Shown: one piece after another, positions 48,118-60,224 of the stretch
How the letters are laid out: every line of letters begins with the position of its first letter
Numbering within the stretch: the stretch's first letter is position 1
Assembly (NCBI GenBank): GCA_973895155.1
Contig: OZ316894.1
Location: forward strand, 18,414,001-18,478,000
Reading direction: 5' to 3'
DNA length: 64,000 nt
Origin: Marsupella aquatica
Taxonomy: Eukaryota > Marchantiophyta
Translations under genes and position numbers: made by a program
The notes under the pieces: generated by a model
Database searches by the model: none
What the model was told of the DNA's origin: nothing
The model's input: the letters and a program-made list of their open reading frames with translations, nothing else

Positions 48118-48335
48118 TGTTAGATATTGCTCTAGTCTTGTGACTCATGAGCTAACCACAGTTAGTCTAACTCGGGTTAGGACTTAGCTAATGTTAGCGG
48201 TAGTGTTGTTCTGTATATAGCTAGGGCTGATGCCAGACCCTGGTGGAACTTAGGCTCATTGTTACGGAGCTAGTTGAGAGCTTGTGCTGTGGATGCTTGG
48301 TATGGCCGGTCGGCCTAGAGTGCAATAAAGCTCTT
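48118..48335 (+). mobile_element. Truncated LTR of the TGTTAGATATTGC family
   Basis: It starts TGTTAGATATTGC and follows 14905-15120 closely, apart from a 12-bp gap near GTTGAGAG. It stops just after the AATAAAGCTCTT block, lacking the last 110 bp. The AATAAA could be the LTR polyadenylation signal. The copia coding remains begin 550 bp downstream, but whether this LTR belongs to them cannot be shown. Confidence 0.75.
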
Positions 48336-48885
48336 TTTATACTCGTATTATTGAATTTAAGGTGCTTTGCACCCCTTTAGGGCCTATTTTTGGCTCTTTT
48401 TTCCTCTTCTTCGCTTCCTCTTGTTTTACTTGGTGCCGGGACCTGCCGCCCTCCATTTCAACCGCTCCGACAGGGAGAATGTCCCCCTGTGAGACCTGTT
48501 GGACTGTGCGGGAATATTCCCAAAAAAATAGAGAGATATTTTTTGGCCGTTCGACAAAGATTCCGTCCGCCAAACGGTAACTTTTTTGGTTCTTTTTCGG
48601 TGAGGACGTTGCCACTGGAGTTAGCAACGCGGCGCACCGATCACATCGCGATTCCGACGACGAGTTGTACTTGGTAGTTTGATTATTCTCCGAGGTGGTC
48701 AAAACGGGGGAGTTTCCCAAGGTTTTACCCACCCCGACCAAAATTTGAATAACTTTTTCGTTGAATTTTGATTTTGATTTTGGCTTTCAATATTGGACTC
48801 CTAGCTTCATGGGCTACGTGGCGGTGTTGAGTTTTGAGTTTTATGAGAAGTTTCAAAAAAAGACGTGTTTTCGTGATTGTTTCAT
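48336..48885 (+). other. Possible leader of the second copia element
   Basis: No gene of its own. It lies between the truncated LTR and the gag ATG at 48886. A TTGGTGCCGGGACC segment at 48431 is not the usual copia primer-binding site. No second LTR copy was found in the window. Confidence 0.3.
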
Positions 48886-49201
48886 ATGAGTGACTCGGAG
48901 GATACTGGAAGAATTGGCATCGATGGAGCTTCAGGATCGCGACGATTAGACGGTGAGTCTGAGGAGGAGCTGCTACCATTTGAGGAGGAACTAGTGACAC
49001 CGGTACGATCACCGGTGCGGCGTGCAGTGGAGGAAGCTGTGTTACTACCAGAGCTGTCCGTAGTTGGAAAGAAGAGGGAGATGGCTCGATTTGGAGGAGT
49101 GAAGTTTGAGGTGGAGAAGTACGATGGTCGTATTGATTATTTGTTGTGGGAGAAGCAAGTGAAGGGTGTTCTACGGGCCATGGGCTTAGCTCATCTGCTT
49201 T
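48886..49201 (+). pseudogene. Copia gag, N-terminal part (interrupted)
   Basis: It opens at ATG 48886 with an acidic N-terminus, then KFEVEKYDGRIDYLLWEKQV, the conserved start of copia gag (UBN2-type) domains. The frame ends in the inserted sequence. Joining it with 51677 onward restores gag homology (an EW then VNAVMLYL block), apart from one in-frame stop. Confidence 0.8.
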
Positions 49202-51676
49202 TATCACCTGCTTATCAAACAATTTACACGACAAATACATATTTACTCCTACTAAAATTGTTTGTTATCGTATGACGGGAACGTGGAGGGACGCTATTAG
49301 GATTCTATTGCATGTAGGAGGAGTATGTTCATTTCCGCTCCCGGAAATGTAATTTTTGATCAAGTCTACCGACTAGTCGCTCTGCTTTTGATCAAGTCCC
49401 ATGGACTACACCACACACACACTCCTACTGGTCGTTGGTGGAGTGCTGTCACCACCCCTCCTACTCACATGGTTGACCAAACCGTGCAAGGATTCCTTAG
49501 ACACTTCTTGGGGAAAGAACATAATCTTGAACTAGAAAAGATAACGCCACACCAAAACTTGAGGAATCAAACCAAATCCATATCTTTTGGCAAAACGTCG
49601 TAACACATTGCAATGACAACCCGGCCTCCTGCCATCTGCCCAACTACTGCCTCACTGGGGCAAATGCTATACCTCTACCTCACTACTCTGGCTTGATTCC
49701 CTCTTCTGGCTATGAGCTAACTTCCCTAAATAAACACTAGACTGAGTCCCCCCCCCACTACTACGGGGCTCTTCCCCTAAATACTCAAAACAACACACCA
49801 AAGCACCCCTCATGGGGTCACAAGGATGGCGGCTACCTTAGCGGCGCCGCTAAAACCTTCATGAAAGAAATCCCTAATCCTAAAGCATGCAGCACACACA
49901 TGCTCTGAAAACCCTAATCTAACAATGGGACCGATGGTGCCTTCGACGGCGCTCCAACCTTGCTCCGTGAATTGCGAAAATGCAAGTGACCCCACAATTG
50001 CCAAAACTAGGTGCCACTCTGATTGCACCTCTGAACTCATCCCTAGGTAGCCCTGCTCCTCCTGATCATGAATCACAAAACCGCTCTCGAAACGGACGCC
50101 AAACGACCAAGTTATGGCCGTTTCAGTATCACTTATTTACCAACTTCGTCGGGCCCTAACTTACTCATCCTGGCTCCGTTTGGGGAGCGCCGCCTCTTGT
50201 TGGAATCAGCTCCGCGAGCTCCTTCCAACAAGCCCGTGAGTGCACCATTTTAAAAAGTTTCAAAATCCAGAGGTCGTACTACAGGTCCGTACGGCTACCC
50301 TAGTCCTCCTCCTCACTCACGGTGCCCTGACTTGAGCCCCGTGAGTTGGTCTCCTCATCAGTCCTCCTCCTCACTCACGGTGCCCTGACTTGAGCCCCGA
50401 TCCTCCTATTCGCCACCACCGGTTCGTTGTAAAAGGAGGGGGTCCCTATAATTGTCGAAACTAAAATTTTCTCAGAATTCACTCTGAAAACATATCTGAG
50501 GAGCCCTCCTCTTCCTGATCACGGCTCCATAAATGGTGCACAAAACGGAAGTCAAACGGCCAAGATATGATCGTTTAAGTTTTTACGGAGCACCGTCTCC
50601 CTTTGTTTCATCCGTACAACACGTTTCCCCCGGCTTTGCAAAACATGTATCACGGTTTCCCCGTATGTGCTACTACCTCCTCCTTCCCTTGCTAAGCCGG
50701 GACCTCCTTCCGTACGGACGTCCGTACGGCCTCAAAACCCTCGTATTCTCAAAAAATATGATTTGTCATACTCCCCCGTCTTAGCTCCGTTTCGGCCGTG
50801 TGACACATCGTTGGATTCAGCTCGGCGAGCTCTTTCCAACAAGCCCGTAGACTCCTGATTTTGAGATGGTCAAAAATCTGATGTTTGTACAACCAGGGTC
50901 CGTACACACGTTCAAAGCAAGCACAAGAGGGAAAGGGTTTAGGTATGGGTGGAAACCCCACAAGTGAGAATAGAGAAAGAAGGAAAGGAAGAAAGTGTGA
51001 GGGCCCCTTCTACGGATGTGTTCTTCTACAAAGTGCCCCTCTACGGAGTGGGGAAGGGAAAGAGAACAAAAACCATGTGAGGACCACACAAAAGGTGAAG
51101 GGGAACACAAGTGTGAGAACCCCTTCCTTCTAAGGGCCCTCCCACCATCACTACTCCAAGATTGCCTAGTTTGTCATTTTACGGGCGTTGAGGTCCCTCG
51201 AGATGTCACTGTTTGATATAGACCTAAAATCAACTCAAGAACCTCAGTTTCGCATGGGGCTCATTGAGGGCTTCAAAATGAATCCAAACATGACAATGTT
51301 TGTAATAGTACTAGCGCAGCAACGTCTGTTTTAAGTTTCAACATTTTTTATATTTTGGTCATTCTTCCCGTTTTGCGCCTTATGTGGAGCCTCCGACCAG
51401 CCCCCACCCCTCCAAGATGCCCACACCTTGGCTCCAAGTCCTTGGGCTGCCTTGTGGCCTCCTTGTACCTCCTCAATGGTTCCCTTGTCATACATCACCG
51501 CCCGACACCCCTCTCAACTCCTGCCTCCGGTTGTCGCATCCATTTATTAGGATTAACAAAAATAAAAAATTTGAAAATCCAAACATTTTTATTACACCTA
51601 CTTGTGTTTCTACTTATATACGCAATTATAAGTCATCACTAAGTTACTACCGGGTTTGGGGCCCTGTCACAGCTTT
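49197..51676. mobile_element. 2.47-kb insertion inside copia gag, flanked by GCTTT
   Basis: The inserted segment is 49202-51671, with the direct repeat GCTTT at 49197-49201 and 51672-51676. Its right end (GGGGCCCTGTCACA) reads TGTGACAGGGCCCC on the minus strand, a typical LTR start. The left end (TATCACC) is not a clear TG/CA partner. No transposon protein is recognised. Internally it has a 54-55-bp exact-looking duplication (about 50303-50400, TCCTCCTCCTCACTCACGG blocks). It also has two diverged copies of a segment with AACGG(A)-GTCAAACG-CCAAG and TCCAACAAGCCCGT blocks (50085-50300 and 50540-50910). A large solo LTR or non-autonomous LTR element is my best guess. Confidence 0.6.
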
Positions 51677-54600
51677 CATCGCGAGAGTGGAGATAGGAGC
51701 AGGTGATTGCTGTCAACGCAGTGATGTTATATCTCAAGCGGCACATCATCAAGCAGCTGGATGATTATGCGGATTGCGCGTCACTATTCAAGGCTCTTAG
51801 AGAGAAGTACTATCGGGAAGATGCATCAGACCGGTTGTACAAGAAGTCTCTCTTGATGAGTCTCAGGCCCAAGGAAGGGAGCAAGATGCAGGATCACTTG
51901 GATGAGTTTGATAGTCTAGCGGTGGATCTATCAAACCTGGGTAAAGGAGTTGAAGATGAGGATAAGGCCTTGCTTTTGCCAAGCTCCTTACCGCCGTCAT
52001 ATCAGGGCTTGAAACAAGTGCTCTTGTATAGAGATCTGAAGTCCATTTCATATAATGAGGTGGTGAGCTCTTTACTGTCTGATGATGCTCAGAAGAAGCT
52101 GGGTCAATCACAGACAACATCTTCTTCTGGCACTGCACTGAACATGAACCGGGGAAGACAAACGCGGCGCACGAATGGACAGAACTGGATTAGATCTACA
52201 TCACGGGGGAGATCTAAATCCAGAGGGAAATCGCAAGAGAGGAAGCCTCTTGCATGTTGGAATTGTGGCAAGCCAGGCCACATGAAGAGGGATTGTCGAG
52301 TAAAGGTCCCTACTGCATCTGCTAACGCGGCATCAAGCTCGCATGAGGTAGATTTACTCGATGATGATGACATATTGTGATGCCGAGGTTATGCTCTCAA
52401 CGTAGAGTCAAATCCAGGTAGTGATGACTGAATTTTAAATAGTGCATGTACTTTTCACATTTGCTCTAGGAAAGATTTTTTCAATTCTTACACGGTTTCC
52501 AACGGGTCAGTGTTAATGGGAAATGGAATCCCATGTCAAGTTGTTGGACTTGGATCTGTAAGATTTCAGATGTTTGATGATGCTGTAAGAACGTTAAAGA
52601 ATGTGAGACATATTCCCAACATGATGAAAAATCTCATTTCACTTGGAGTTTTAGAGGCAAATGGCCATCAGTGGAGTTCTGCTAATGGTGTCCTTCAGGT
52701 TTCAACTGGTACTAAAGTTGTATTAAAAGGAAAGAGACATAACAATCTATACGTTTTGGAGGGTAGTGTAGTCTGTGATGAAGCCAATGTAACCATATCT
52801 CATGAGGAGACGACCCGGCTGTGGCACTTCTGTTTGGGCCACATGAGTGAAAAAGGTTTGGTTATTTTTCAGAAGAAATGATTACTTTCTAATTTGCAAT
52901 CTTGTAAGTTGGAATTTTGTGAGCACTGTGTGTTTGGGAAGCAGCACAGGAAACCCTTCGGAGTTGGAGCTCACACCAACAAGGAGGTACTTGAGTATGT
53001 ACATAGTGATGTGTGGGGTTCAGCCCCTACTCCCTCACATTCTGGACGATTATACTATGTCACGTTCATAGACGATTACTCAAGGTATGTGTGGATATAC
53101 TTTTCACACAATAAGTCTGATATTTTTGCCACTTTTAAGGAGTGGAAAGCCCAAGCAGAGAATCAGACTGGTAATAAGATGAGATATCTTTGATCGGATA
53201 ACGGTGGTGAATACAATTCCGTGAAATTTGGAACGTATTGTAAGGAGTAGGGGATTACTTGCCATCTCACAACAAGTTATACTCCTCAGCAGTGTTTTTG
53301 AGAGACTCAACCGAACACTATTGGACCGCTCGAGGAGTATGTTGAGTCAATCATGCTTACCACATGAATTTTGGGTTGAAGCTGTCAACACTGCAGCTTA
53401 TTTGGTAAATTTTTCTCCATCCAGTTCTATTGGATTCAAGACGCCATTTGAAATGAGGTATGGGCGTCCAGCAGATTACTCATATCTGAGGATTTTTGGA
53501 TGTGATGCTTATGTGCTTACACCTTCCCAGCTTTGATCCAAGTTGAAGTCCAAGTCAAAGAAGTGCATTTTTCTTGGCTATCAGAAAGGTGTGAAGGGTT
53601 ATAGGTTATGAAATCCAGTCACCTGTAAGCTAATTGTCAATAGAGATGTGTCATTTAATGAATCCAGATCATCAAAGGAAGGGGAGAATTCTCAGGACTC
53701 CCATACTAACAAGGGGAAATCTCTTATCCCGGATCGGGTTGAGGGGGAGATTAGTCATGATGCAGTTCATGACAGGAGAGATGGAGAAGTTCCGGGCTTG
53801 GAGCTGGTTCCTGTGATGGAACAAGAGGAGCAGATTGTTGCTGGGGTACCTCAAATTCAACCAATAGCAGCAGCAGATCAGCCTGAGTCATCTACTAGAA
53901 GAACTTCCAGTCGTTCTACTAGAGCTCCTACCAGGTATGGTCAATGGGCAGACTCATCTAAGCTAGATGATATTGACATTGCACCTAATGATGATGACAT
54001 GACTTTGATCTTGGAAGAAGGAGAGCCTTCTTCGTACAATGAGGCTTGTACTTCAGAGCAGAAGCATGAGTGGAATGCAACAATGCAGAGGGAATTGCAA
54101 TCTTTAAGTGACAACAAGACATGAGAGCTGATGGAGCTTCCAAGAGGTCAGCAAGTGGTGGACAGCAAGTGAATTTATAAGTTGAAGGACAATCCTTCAG
54201 AGGGTGGAGAAAAAATCTACAAGGCAAGGCTTGTTGCCAAGGGGTTCACTCAGGAGAAAGGAGTGGATTACAATGAGATCTTTTCACCGGTGGCTAAGTA
54301 TTCTACAATTCGGATCTTGTGTCAATTTGTTGTATTTTTTGGTGTGATGATGAATCAGATGGATGTTGTTACTACTTTTCTCTATGGCAACTTGGAAGAG
54401 ATGATCTTCATGAGACAGCCACTAGGCTTTATAAAGAAGGGCCAGAGAACTTAGTTTGCAGATTGCTCAAGTCCTTGTATGGATTGAAGCAATCTCCCAA
54501 ACAGTGGAACAAGTGGTTTGATGATTTCATGCTTGCTCAAGGTTTTACAAAGATGGTGTATGATCCTTGTGTGTATACGAAATCAGTCAAGAATGATGTG

Positions 54601-55050
54601 TTTGGTTTCATCATTCTGATTATTTATGTGGATGACATGTTGATTGTGGCTAAAGATCAATTTGAGGTTGACAGTCTCAAGATGAAATTGAGTGCTGAAC
54701 TTAGGATGAAAGATCTTGATAAGGCTAAGAGGATCTTAGGGATGGAGATTTTTAGGAACTCTGAGACTGGACAGTTTTGCTTGAGTCAAGGCCAGTATGC
54801 GAGGAAAGTACTTGCACGATTCAACATGAAGAACTGTAAGCCAATGAATATTCCTTTAGCTTCACATTTCAAATTATCATCGGTTTTCTCTCCTACGGAT
54901 GATGTGAAGAAAGGTCTGATGACTAAGATTCCTTATGAGAAGACAATAGACAGTGTGATGTATTTGATAATTTATACTAGGCCTGACTTGGCCCTAACAA
55001 TGGGCAAGGTTAACAGATTCATGTCAAATCCAGGGAAGGTACAACCATTC
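51677..55050 (+). pseudogene. Copia gag (remainder), protease, integrase and reverse transcriptase remains
   Basis: The gag remainder with zinc knuckle is open to 52378. Protease remains are at about 52400-52500, with the active site lost. GAG-pre-integrase (LWHFCLGHMSEKGL) is at about 52820. Integrase runs from about 52920 to 53530 with SDNGGEYN and stops. An integrase C-terminal FLGYQKGVKGYR block is near 53570. RT runs from about 54180 to 55020, with KARLVAKGFTQEKGVDY, a frameshift at about 54440, LKSLYGLKQSPKQWN, and LIIYVDDMLIVAKD. Confidence 0.85.
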
Positions 55051-56229
55051 TCGAGAATCCCGCAACACCATCGACGTTTCTTATGTCTCTTATATCATAG
55101 ATATGAAGTACCAGTTCAATTCAAGGTCATCCAAAAGCACTATCGGGCTTTCATGTTCGATCACATTGAGATGTCGCCTTCCAGATTGCGTTGTGATGAC
55201 CTTTGTAATCCTCGAATCCGGGACTTAGCTGTTGCCATTCTGATCTCAAACCATACTAAACTATTCCAGACAAGAGCCTTGTCATCCTCAACACAGGGTA
55301 ACCACTGCCTCATTCTGATCTCAAACCACCACTGAAGTGTTCACGGGTCAGCCAGAATGAGTACTTCTACATAATCTTCGGCTTCAAAATGGAGTTTTAA
55401 GATGACAGATTTTTCTCCACGGGTCAGCCAAGAATGAGTACTTCTACATAATCTTCGGCTTCAAAATGGAGTTTTAAGATGACAGATTTTTCTCCACGGG
55501 TCAGCCAAGAATGAGTACTTCTACATAATCTTCGGCTTCAAAATGGAGTTTTAAGATGACAGATTTTTCTCCACAGGAAGCATCATCATGCAAGGCGGGG
55601 TCAAATTAGATTTTGTCCACATCAGTATGTGAGAACTGAACATTCTAGACATGCACAGTATAAGAGCATTTCCTACCCTGCTGGATAAAAGACATCTCGT
55701 TTCGTGAGTTATCTTCGCCAATTTTCTTCATCTTTATTATTGAGAAGTTTCGAATCCCACTCCGTGGAATACACTCCGGTGCCTATTTGCTCTGCTTCTC
55801 CTCAATCCATGATCGCTTACAACTCTAAGAAGCCACTTCTTCTAATCCTAGGTTGCATTTTAATGGTAGTGAGACTCCTTTCCGTTGCTTACTACAATTC
55901 ATTGAGAGTCACCTTCCCTAACCACTTTCATTGTAAGAAAACATTTCCTCTGCTTTTCATTGTATGCAAACATTCCTCTGCTGTGTACTCTTACACAGCA
56001 ATGTTTCTCGTCCCTGCCAGTTTCCCATTATTCTGGATTTGTTCTCCGTCATAATCAAGTTTTACCTCCAGTGTCTCTTTGCTCCTTTTTGCCACAATTC
56101 TGTTCAGTACAAACTGCTGATAGGCATGATCTCTCCATTCTTGTCCTCCCAGTCCTGCAGTGCTGTAACCGAACACAATGTAACTGACTGGCAAGAATGG
56201 AAAGGGGTCCTTCGACTTTAAAGCAAAGC
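55051..56229. other. Gene-free stretch including a 77-bp triple repeat
   Basis: Between the truncated copia element and the MMTAG2-like gene. An open frame at 55704-56054 starts with a non-ATG codon and has no recognisable homology. The right part should include the 3' region of the minus-strand gene. Confidence 0.4.
55342..55575. repeat. Three near-identical tandem copies of a 77-bp unit
   Basis: CACGGGTCAGCC starts at 55342, 55418 and 55495. Each copy continues with GAATGAGTACTTCTACATAA, TCTTCGGCTTCAAAATGGAG and TTTTAAGATGACAG. Copies two and three look identical and copy one lacks one base, so the expansion is recent. Confidence 0.92.
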
Positions 56230-58543
56230 TCAATCGCTGTCGTGTCTTCTCCTACTATGCTTCTTGTCGGTGCTAAAACTCCTCTGCCGTTCATGATCTC
56301 TTCTTCCCTCTGTTTCCTTGTCTCTATTATGCCTTCCATTACCATCCCTGCTATCAAGTGACCTATAGTCTCTCCTAGGAGCCCTGACTGTTTCTTGCAA
56401 CCTTCCTTGGCTGTCGTCTCTGTCGCTATCATACTTTACATTGCCATCATTGCTATGACGCGACCTATAGTCTCTCCTAGTAGTCCTGACTGATTGTTGC
56501 AGCTTCCCCTGGCTGCCTTCACTGTCGCCATCATGCCTTAAATTTCCACCCCTGCTATTTTGTGATCTATGGTCTCTTCTAGAGGTCCTAACTATTTCTT
56601 GCAGCCTCCCCTGGCTGCCTTCTCCATCACTATCATGCCTTACATTACTATTCCTGCTATTTTGTGATCTATGACCTATTCTAGAATCCCTGACTGTTTC
56701 TTTTAGCTTTTCTTGGCTGCCTTCATTTTCACTTTCACTATCATGCCTTACCCTATTATTCGTGCTGTAATACGACCTAGAGTCTCTCTTGCTCTGTGAA
56801 TTTGAAAGGACAGATGTTCTTTTGTCTGCTTCTGGAAACATGCCTTGGCTGTCTTCACCATCACTGTCATGCCTTTTTTTACCATTCCTGCTGTGCTGTG
56901 AAATATAGTCCTGCCTAGAAATCCTGACTGTGTCTTGCAACCTTCCTTGACTCTCTTCACTGTCACTATCATGCCTTAACTTCGAACTCCTGGAATGATG
57001 CGACCTATAGACTCCCTTAGGAGTCCTAATTGTTTCTTGCACATTTCTTTGAATGTCTTCACTGTCACTATCATGCCTCGCCTTACCATTCCTGCTCTGA
57101 TGTGACCGATAGTCTCTCCTAGAAGTCGCCCTGCTAGTTTCCTCCAAGCTGTCTCTGTCATGTCTTGCAGTGACAATGTCATTACGTCTTTCTGCCGACA
57201 AATAGTAGTTCCTAGACTGATCCTTGTGTCGAAAAGCTTTTCTCTCAGTATGATCTCTGCTAGTCTCCACTTCCTGACTGGCATACCTCACTTTCCTTGT
57301 ACCATCACTTCCGTCACCGTGGTAGCTGTCTGAGAGCTCCTCCTGCTCGCTTTCTCTAGCTTTGCTCGTTTTGCGCTTATGTTTATGCCGCTTCTCCTCT
57401 CGTCGTTTCTCTCGCTTTCTCTTCCTGGAGGAGATGCCTTCCTCTTCTGGACTGGAAGAACTCGTCTTATCCTCACCTTCGAGTCTCCTAGCTCCTAGAC
57501 CATCCTTTGTGGCATCTCTGTTGCCCTCATCTCCGCTAGGTTCCTGGTTTTTCTGTTCATTGATGACTGGAGCGATTCTTTCAAAAGTAACGTTTCCAGA
57601 TTTGTCAACCCCTGTTTGTCCACTTCCGAGTTGTCGAGGCGTTTCTTGCCCGGCGAAACCAAGTCCTTGAACCCTCTCTCCAGCTGCATAGGAAGGATCT
57701 GCCTCTACTCCATCCTTCACTTTCTGCAAGACTTCAGACATTTCCCGTGCGTCCAGTTGATTGCCCAGGCGTCGATTCTTCTTAGGAGCCAGGCCAAGCA
57801 TTTCTTGCATGGCATCGTCCTCTTCTTCCTTCAATCTCTTGATTTCCTCAAGCGCAGCTGCTTCGTCAGAATGTCTATCCTTGGCGTACCAATGGAGGTC
57901 CTTTCCTGTTCATGTCAGATGCGTAAGTAAAACGATCTTTTGTCCAAAACTCGTAGGCAAAACTTTGCATCCGAAAGCCAAACAGGGAGAAAAACCCTAA
58001 CAAAATTAGTCAACACATTCACAAATCCAGCAGACAAAAGGGAGTAAAACCTAGTAGAATTGAGTGACGACGTCGATTCTATTGAGCCCTGAAGAAGCAG
58101 AAGGCAGATTCACACAAAGTACGTCTCAACTTTTCCAATTGCCGACGCTACGATCTCTTCAATCCTAGACGTACAAAGAAGTTGATTGCTCAGTTCAGCG
58201 ATTCTTGAGGATTCCGTAGCGGATCGTTCTATGCGGTATTCAGAATTTAATCTGAACAGATCAGCCTGAGACTTGAGAAGCATCATGAAACATGAATCAT
58301 CACAGAAGGTCTTTGCGATCCTAAACCAAGCGAATACTAGAAACCCTAATCAATCAGCTACACCACTGCTGGTAAGGACGAGTACCAGCGATCCAGTAAA
58401 GATTTCGCACCTTTCTGCCATCTCCCCACAGGAGCTTTGATACTGTGCCCGAGGTAGTTCTCCCTATGCTTGTCGCCCTTTATGTCCTCCCAATTGAACT
58501 GGTCACGACCGCCTCGAACACCTCCTCGGGTTGGATGGTACAT
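56230..58543 (-). CDS. MMTAG2-domain protein with long RS/RD-type repeat tail
   Basis: Two exons, 58543-58411 and 57905-56230, give 1809 nt and 602 residues. The N-terminus matches the multiple myeloma tumor-associated protein 2 domain: [20 protein letters not shown], the [20 protein letters not shown] block across the junction, then [21 protein letters not shown] Lys/Arg-rich segment (residues about 190-215) looks like a nuclear localisation signal. From about residue 290 to the end, the chain consists of roughly nine units of 33-36 residues around [18 protein letters not shown] and [12 protein letters not shown]. The family is nuclear, and human members have a Lys/Ser-rich tail; human MMTAG2 is under 300 residues, so this tail is an expansion. 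Serine-arginine/aspartate dipeptides suggest phosphorylation and a link to RNA processing, which is inference. Confidence 0.85.
56250..57180 (-). repeat. Coding minisatellite (~100-bp units) in the MMTAG2-like gene
   Basis: About nine imperfect units of 99-108 bp, in frame, each with a complement of TCACTATCATGCCTTA-like sequence (encoding RHDSDS) and an RDYRS block. All units keep the reading frame although they differ at many bases, which points to selection on the protein. Confidence 0.85.
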
Positions 58544-59082
58544 CTTGTCGCTCCCTCTTTTCTTCCCTTTCGATAAACACCGCCTCCCTAACCTGGACCT
58601 TGCCTAGCCGTAGTTGACAGATTCACAACCGAGACTGCATATGATTATGCAACAAGCACAGAAGGCATCAGAACCACGAGATGATGAGTTCCGAAGGTCG
58701 GCGAACAGAAGAGAACGAATCCCAACCAAAGCAGAACTTATTGCAAAGGAACCCACGGGAAACGCATCTACTGCACAAAGCGTCGATGCTTCTCGACAGC
58801 CATGTCGAAATTGCTTGCAGAGTATTTGCTTCAAACAAATTGCGTTGAGAAGCGAAGGCTGGGAAACGAAATAGCATGAGTCGCCGCTGCTCGCTCGCTT
58901 CACAAGCAAATGTGGGTCCGGTCTTTACAACGACGCCACTTTACTACACTACGTTAAGGACGATTACGTTCGCCCATAACCTAGATAAAAATAAAAATTA
59001 TAAGAATTTCAACTCGGCGTGACAATTAGGTACTCTACCCCTTCCTTATGTTAGACCTTACTTATATTATTTTTCAACTAGC
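58544..59082. other. Upstream region of the MMTAG2-like gene
   Basis: Should hold the promoter of the minus-strand gene starting at 58543. Overlapping open frames on both strands at 58604-58909 have no recognisable homology. Confidence 0.4.
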
Positions 59083-59099
59083 TGAATACCCGTGTTTTG

Positions 59100-60120
59100 C
59101 ACAAAAAAAATTGTGTTAGCCAAGATGTCGTTGAGAAAAGTAGATGTCGTGGAGAGAAAAGATGTTGTGTCGGCCAAGAGGTCATTGAGAGAAAAAAAAT
59201 CAGTGAGAAAAAAAGATGTCGTGTTGGCCAAGAGATAGTTGAGAAAAAATATGACTTGTCGGCCAAGAAGTCGTTGAGAAAAAAAATGTCATGTCGACCA
59301 AGATGTCGTCAAGAAAAAATTATCATGTCGGCCAAGATGTCATTCAGAAAAAAAGATGTGGTGCCGACAAAGACGTCATTGAGTGAAAAGATGTCGTGTC
59401 AGCCAAGACATCTTTGAGGGAAAATACCCGTGCATTGCACAAAAGACATCGTTAAGAAAAAAATGTCATGTCACCCAAGATGTTGTTATGTGAAAGATTC
59501 ATGAAGTGAAAAAATGTGGTTTACAAAAAAGAAGTCATTTTGCCAAAGATGTCATTATGTGAAAGAAGTTGATAAGAAAAAGGGTCATTTTGCCAAAAAT
59601 ATCATGAAGTAAAAGATGCTATAAGAGAAAAGGTGTCGTTTCACCCAAGTTGTCATTATGTGAAAGATGTTAGGAAGTAAAAAGTCAAGTAGAGAAGGAA
59701 TGAGTTTTTTTCCTTTGTTTTGTTTTTTACCCAAAATGTCATTGCATTTGAATGATGACCCCTCTATACATTGGCGCAACGTTATATTATTGGTTTCAGG
59801 TTTAGGGTTTTAGAGTTTAGCAAAGATGACCATTCTGTCGGTATCCTTTCAATCCCTGTGCATTGCATAAAAGATGTTGTTTGGTTAAAGATGTTGTTGA
59901 GAAGTAGATTGTGGTGCAAAAGATATCGTTGAATAAAAAAATAAATTTGTTAAAATATATTATTGTACAAAAACTTTTGTTGAGTGAAAGATATCATTGT
60001 GCAAAATACTGGTTACGGCAGCCACAAAAGTTTCCTTTTGTTTTCTTCTTTTTTCTCCTTGTACAAAAAATTCTTGAATAAAAGATGTCATTGCACAAAA
60101 CAATGGCTATGACAATCACA
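59100..60120. repeat. Second degenerate minisatellite of the AAGATGTCGTG family
   Basis: The same core unit as 15262-16230, best preserved at 59100-59420 and decaying to the right, with a CCCGTGCATTGCACAAAAG block at about 59424 and a weaker one at 59855. The open frames across it are repeat artefacts. Confidence 0.82.
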
Positions 60121-60224
60121 AAAGTATAACAAAATGAGAGGTGTATTTTTTTACCCCTTTTAAACCTTTTTTCTCTTATGTTCCTTTTAAACCTCAACCT
60201 CCCCCTTTTCCCCATTTCACCATC

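Larger units (their letters stand above)
48886..55050 (+). mobile_element. Decayed, 3'-truncated Ty1-copia element split by a nested insertion
   Basis: Gag begins at 48886 with a normal frame to 49201, is interrupted by a 2.47-kb insertion and resumes at 51677. The zinc knuckle (CWNCGKPGHMKRDC) is at about 52255-52300. Protease, GAG-pre-integrase, integrase core and a reverse transcriptase with an intact YVDD motif near 54630 follow in copia order. Frame changes and stops are frequent. The protease active site is destroyed, with the Asp-Ser-Gly positions reading Asn-Ser-Ala. Homology fades near 55050 inside the region before RNase H, and no 3' LTR is seen. This family differs from the element at 959-4233. 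Confidence 0.88.

Noticed and set aside
59097-59417. 106-residue plus-strand frame of Lys-rich repeats
   Set aside because: Same cause: low-stop repeat unit in the second minisatellite.
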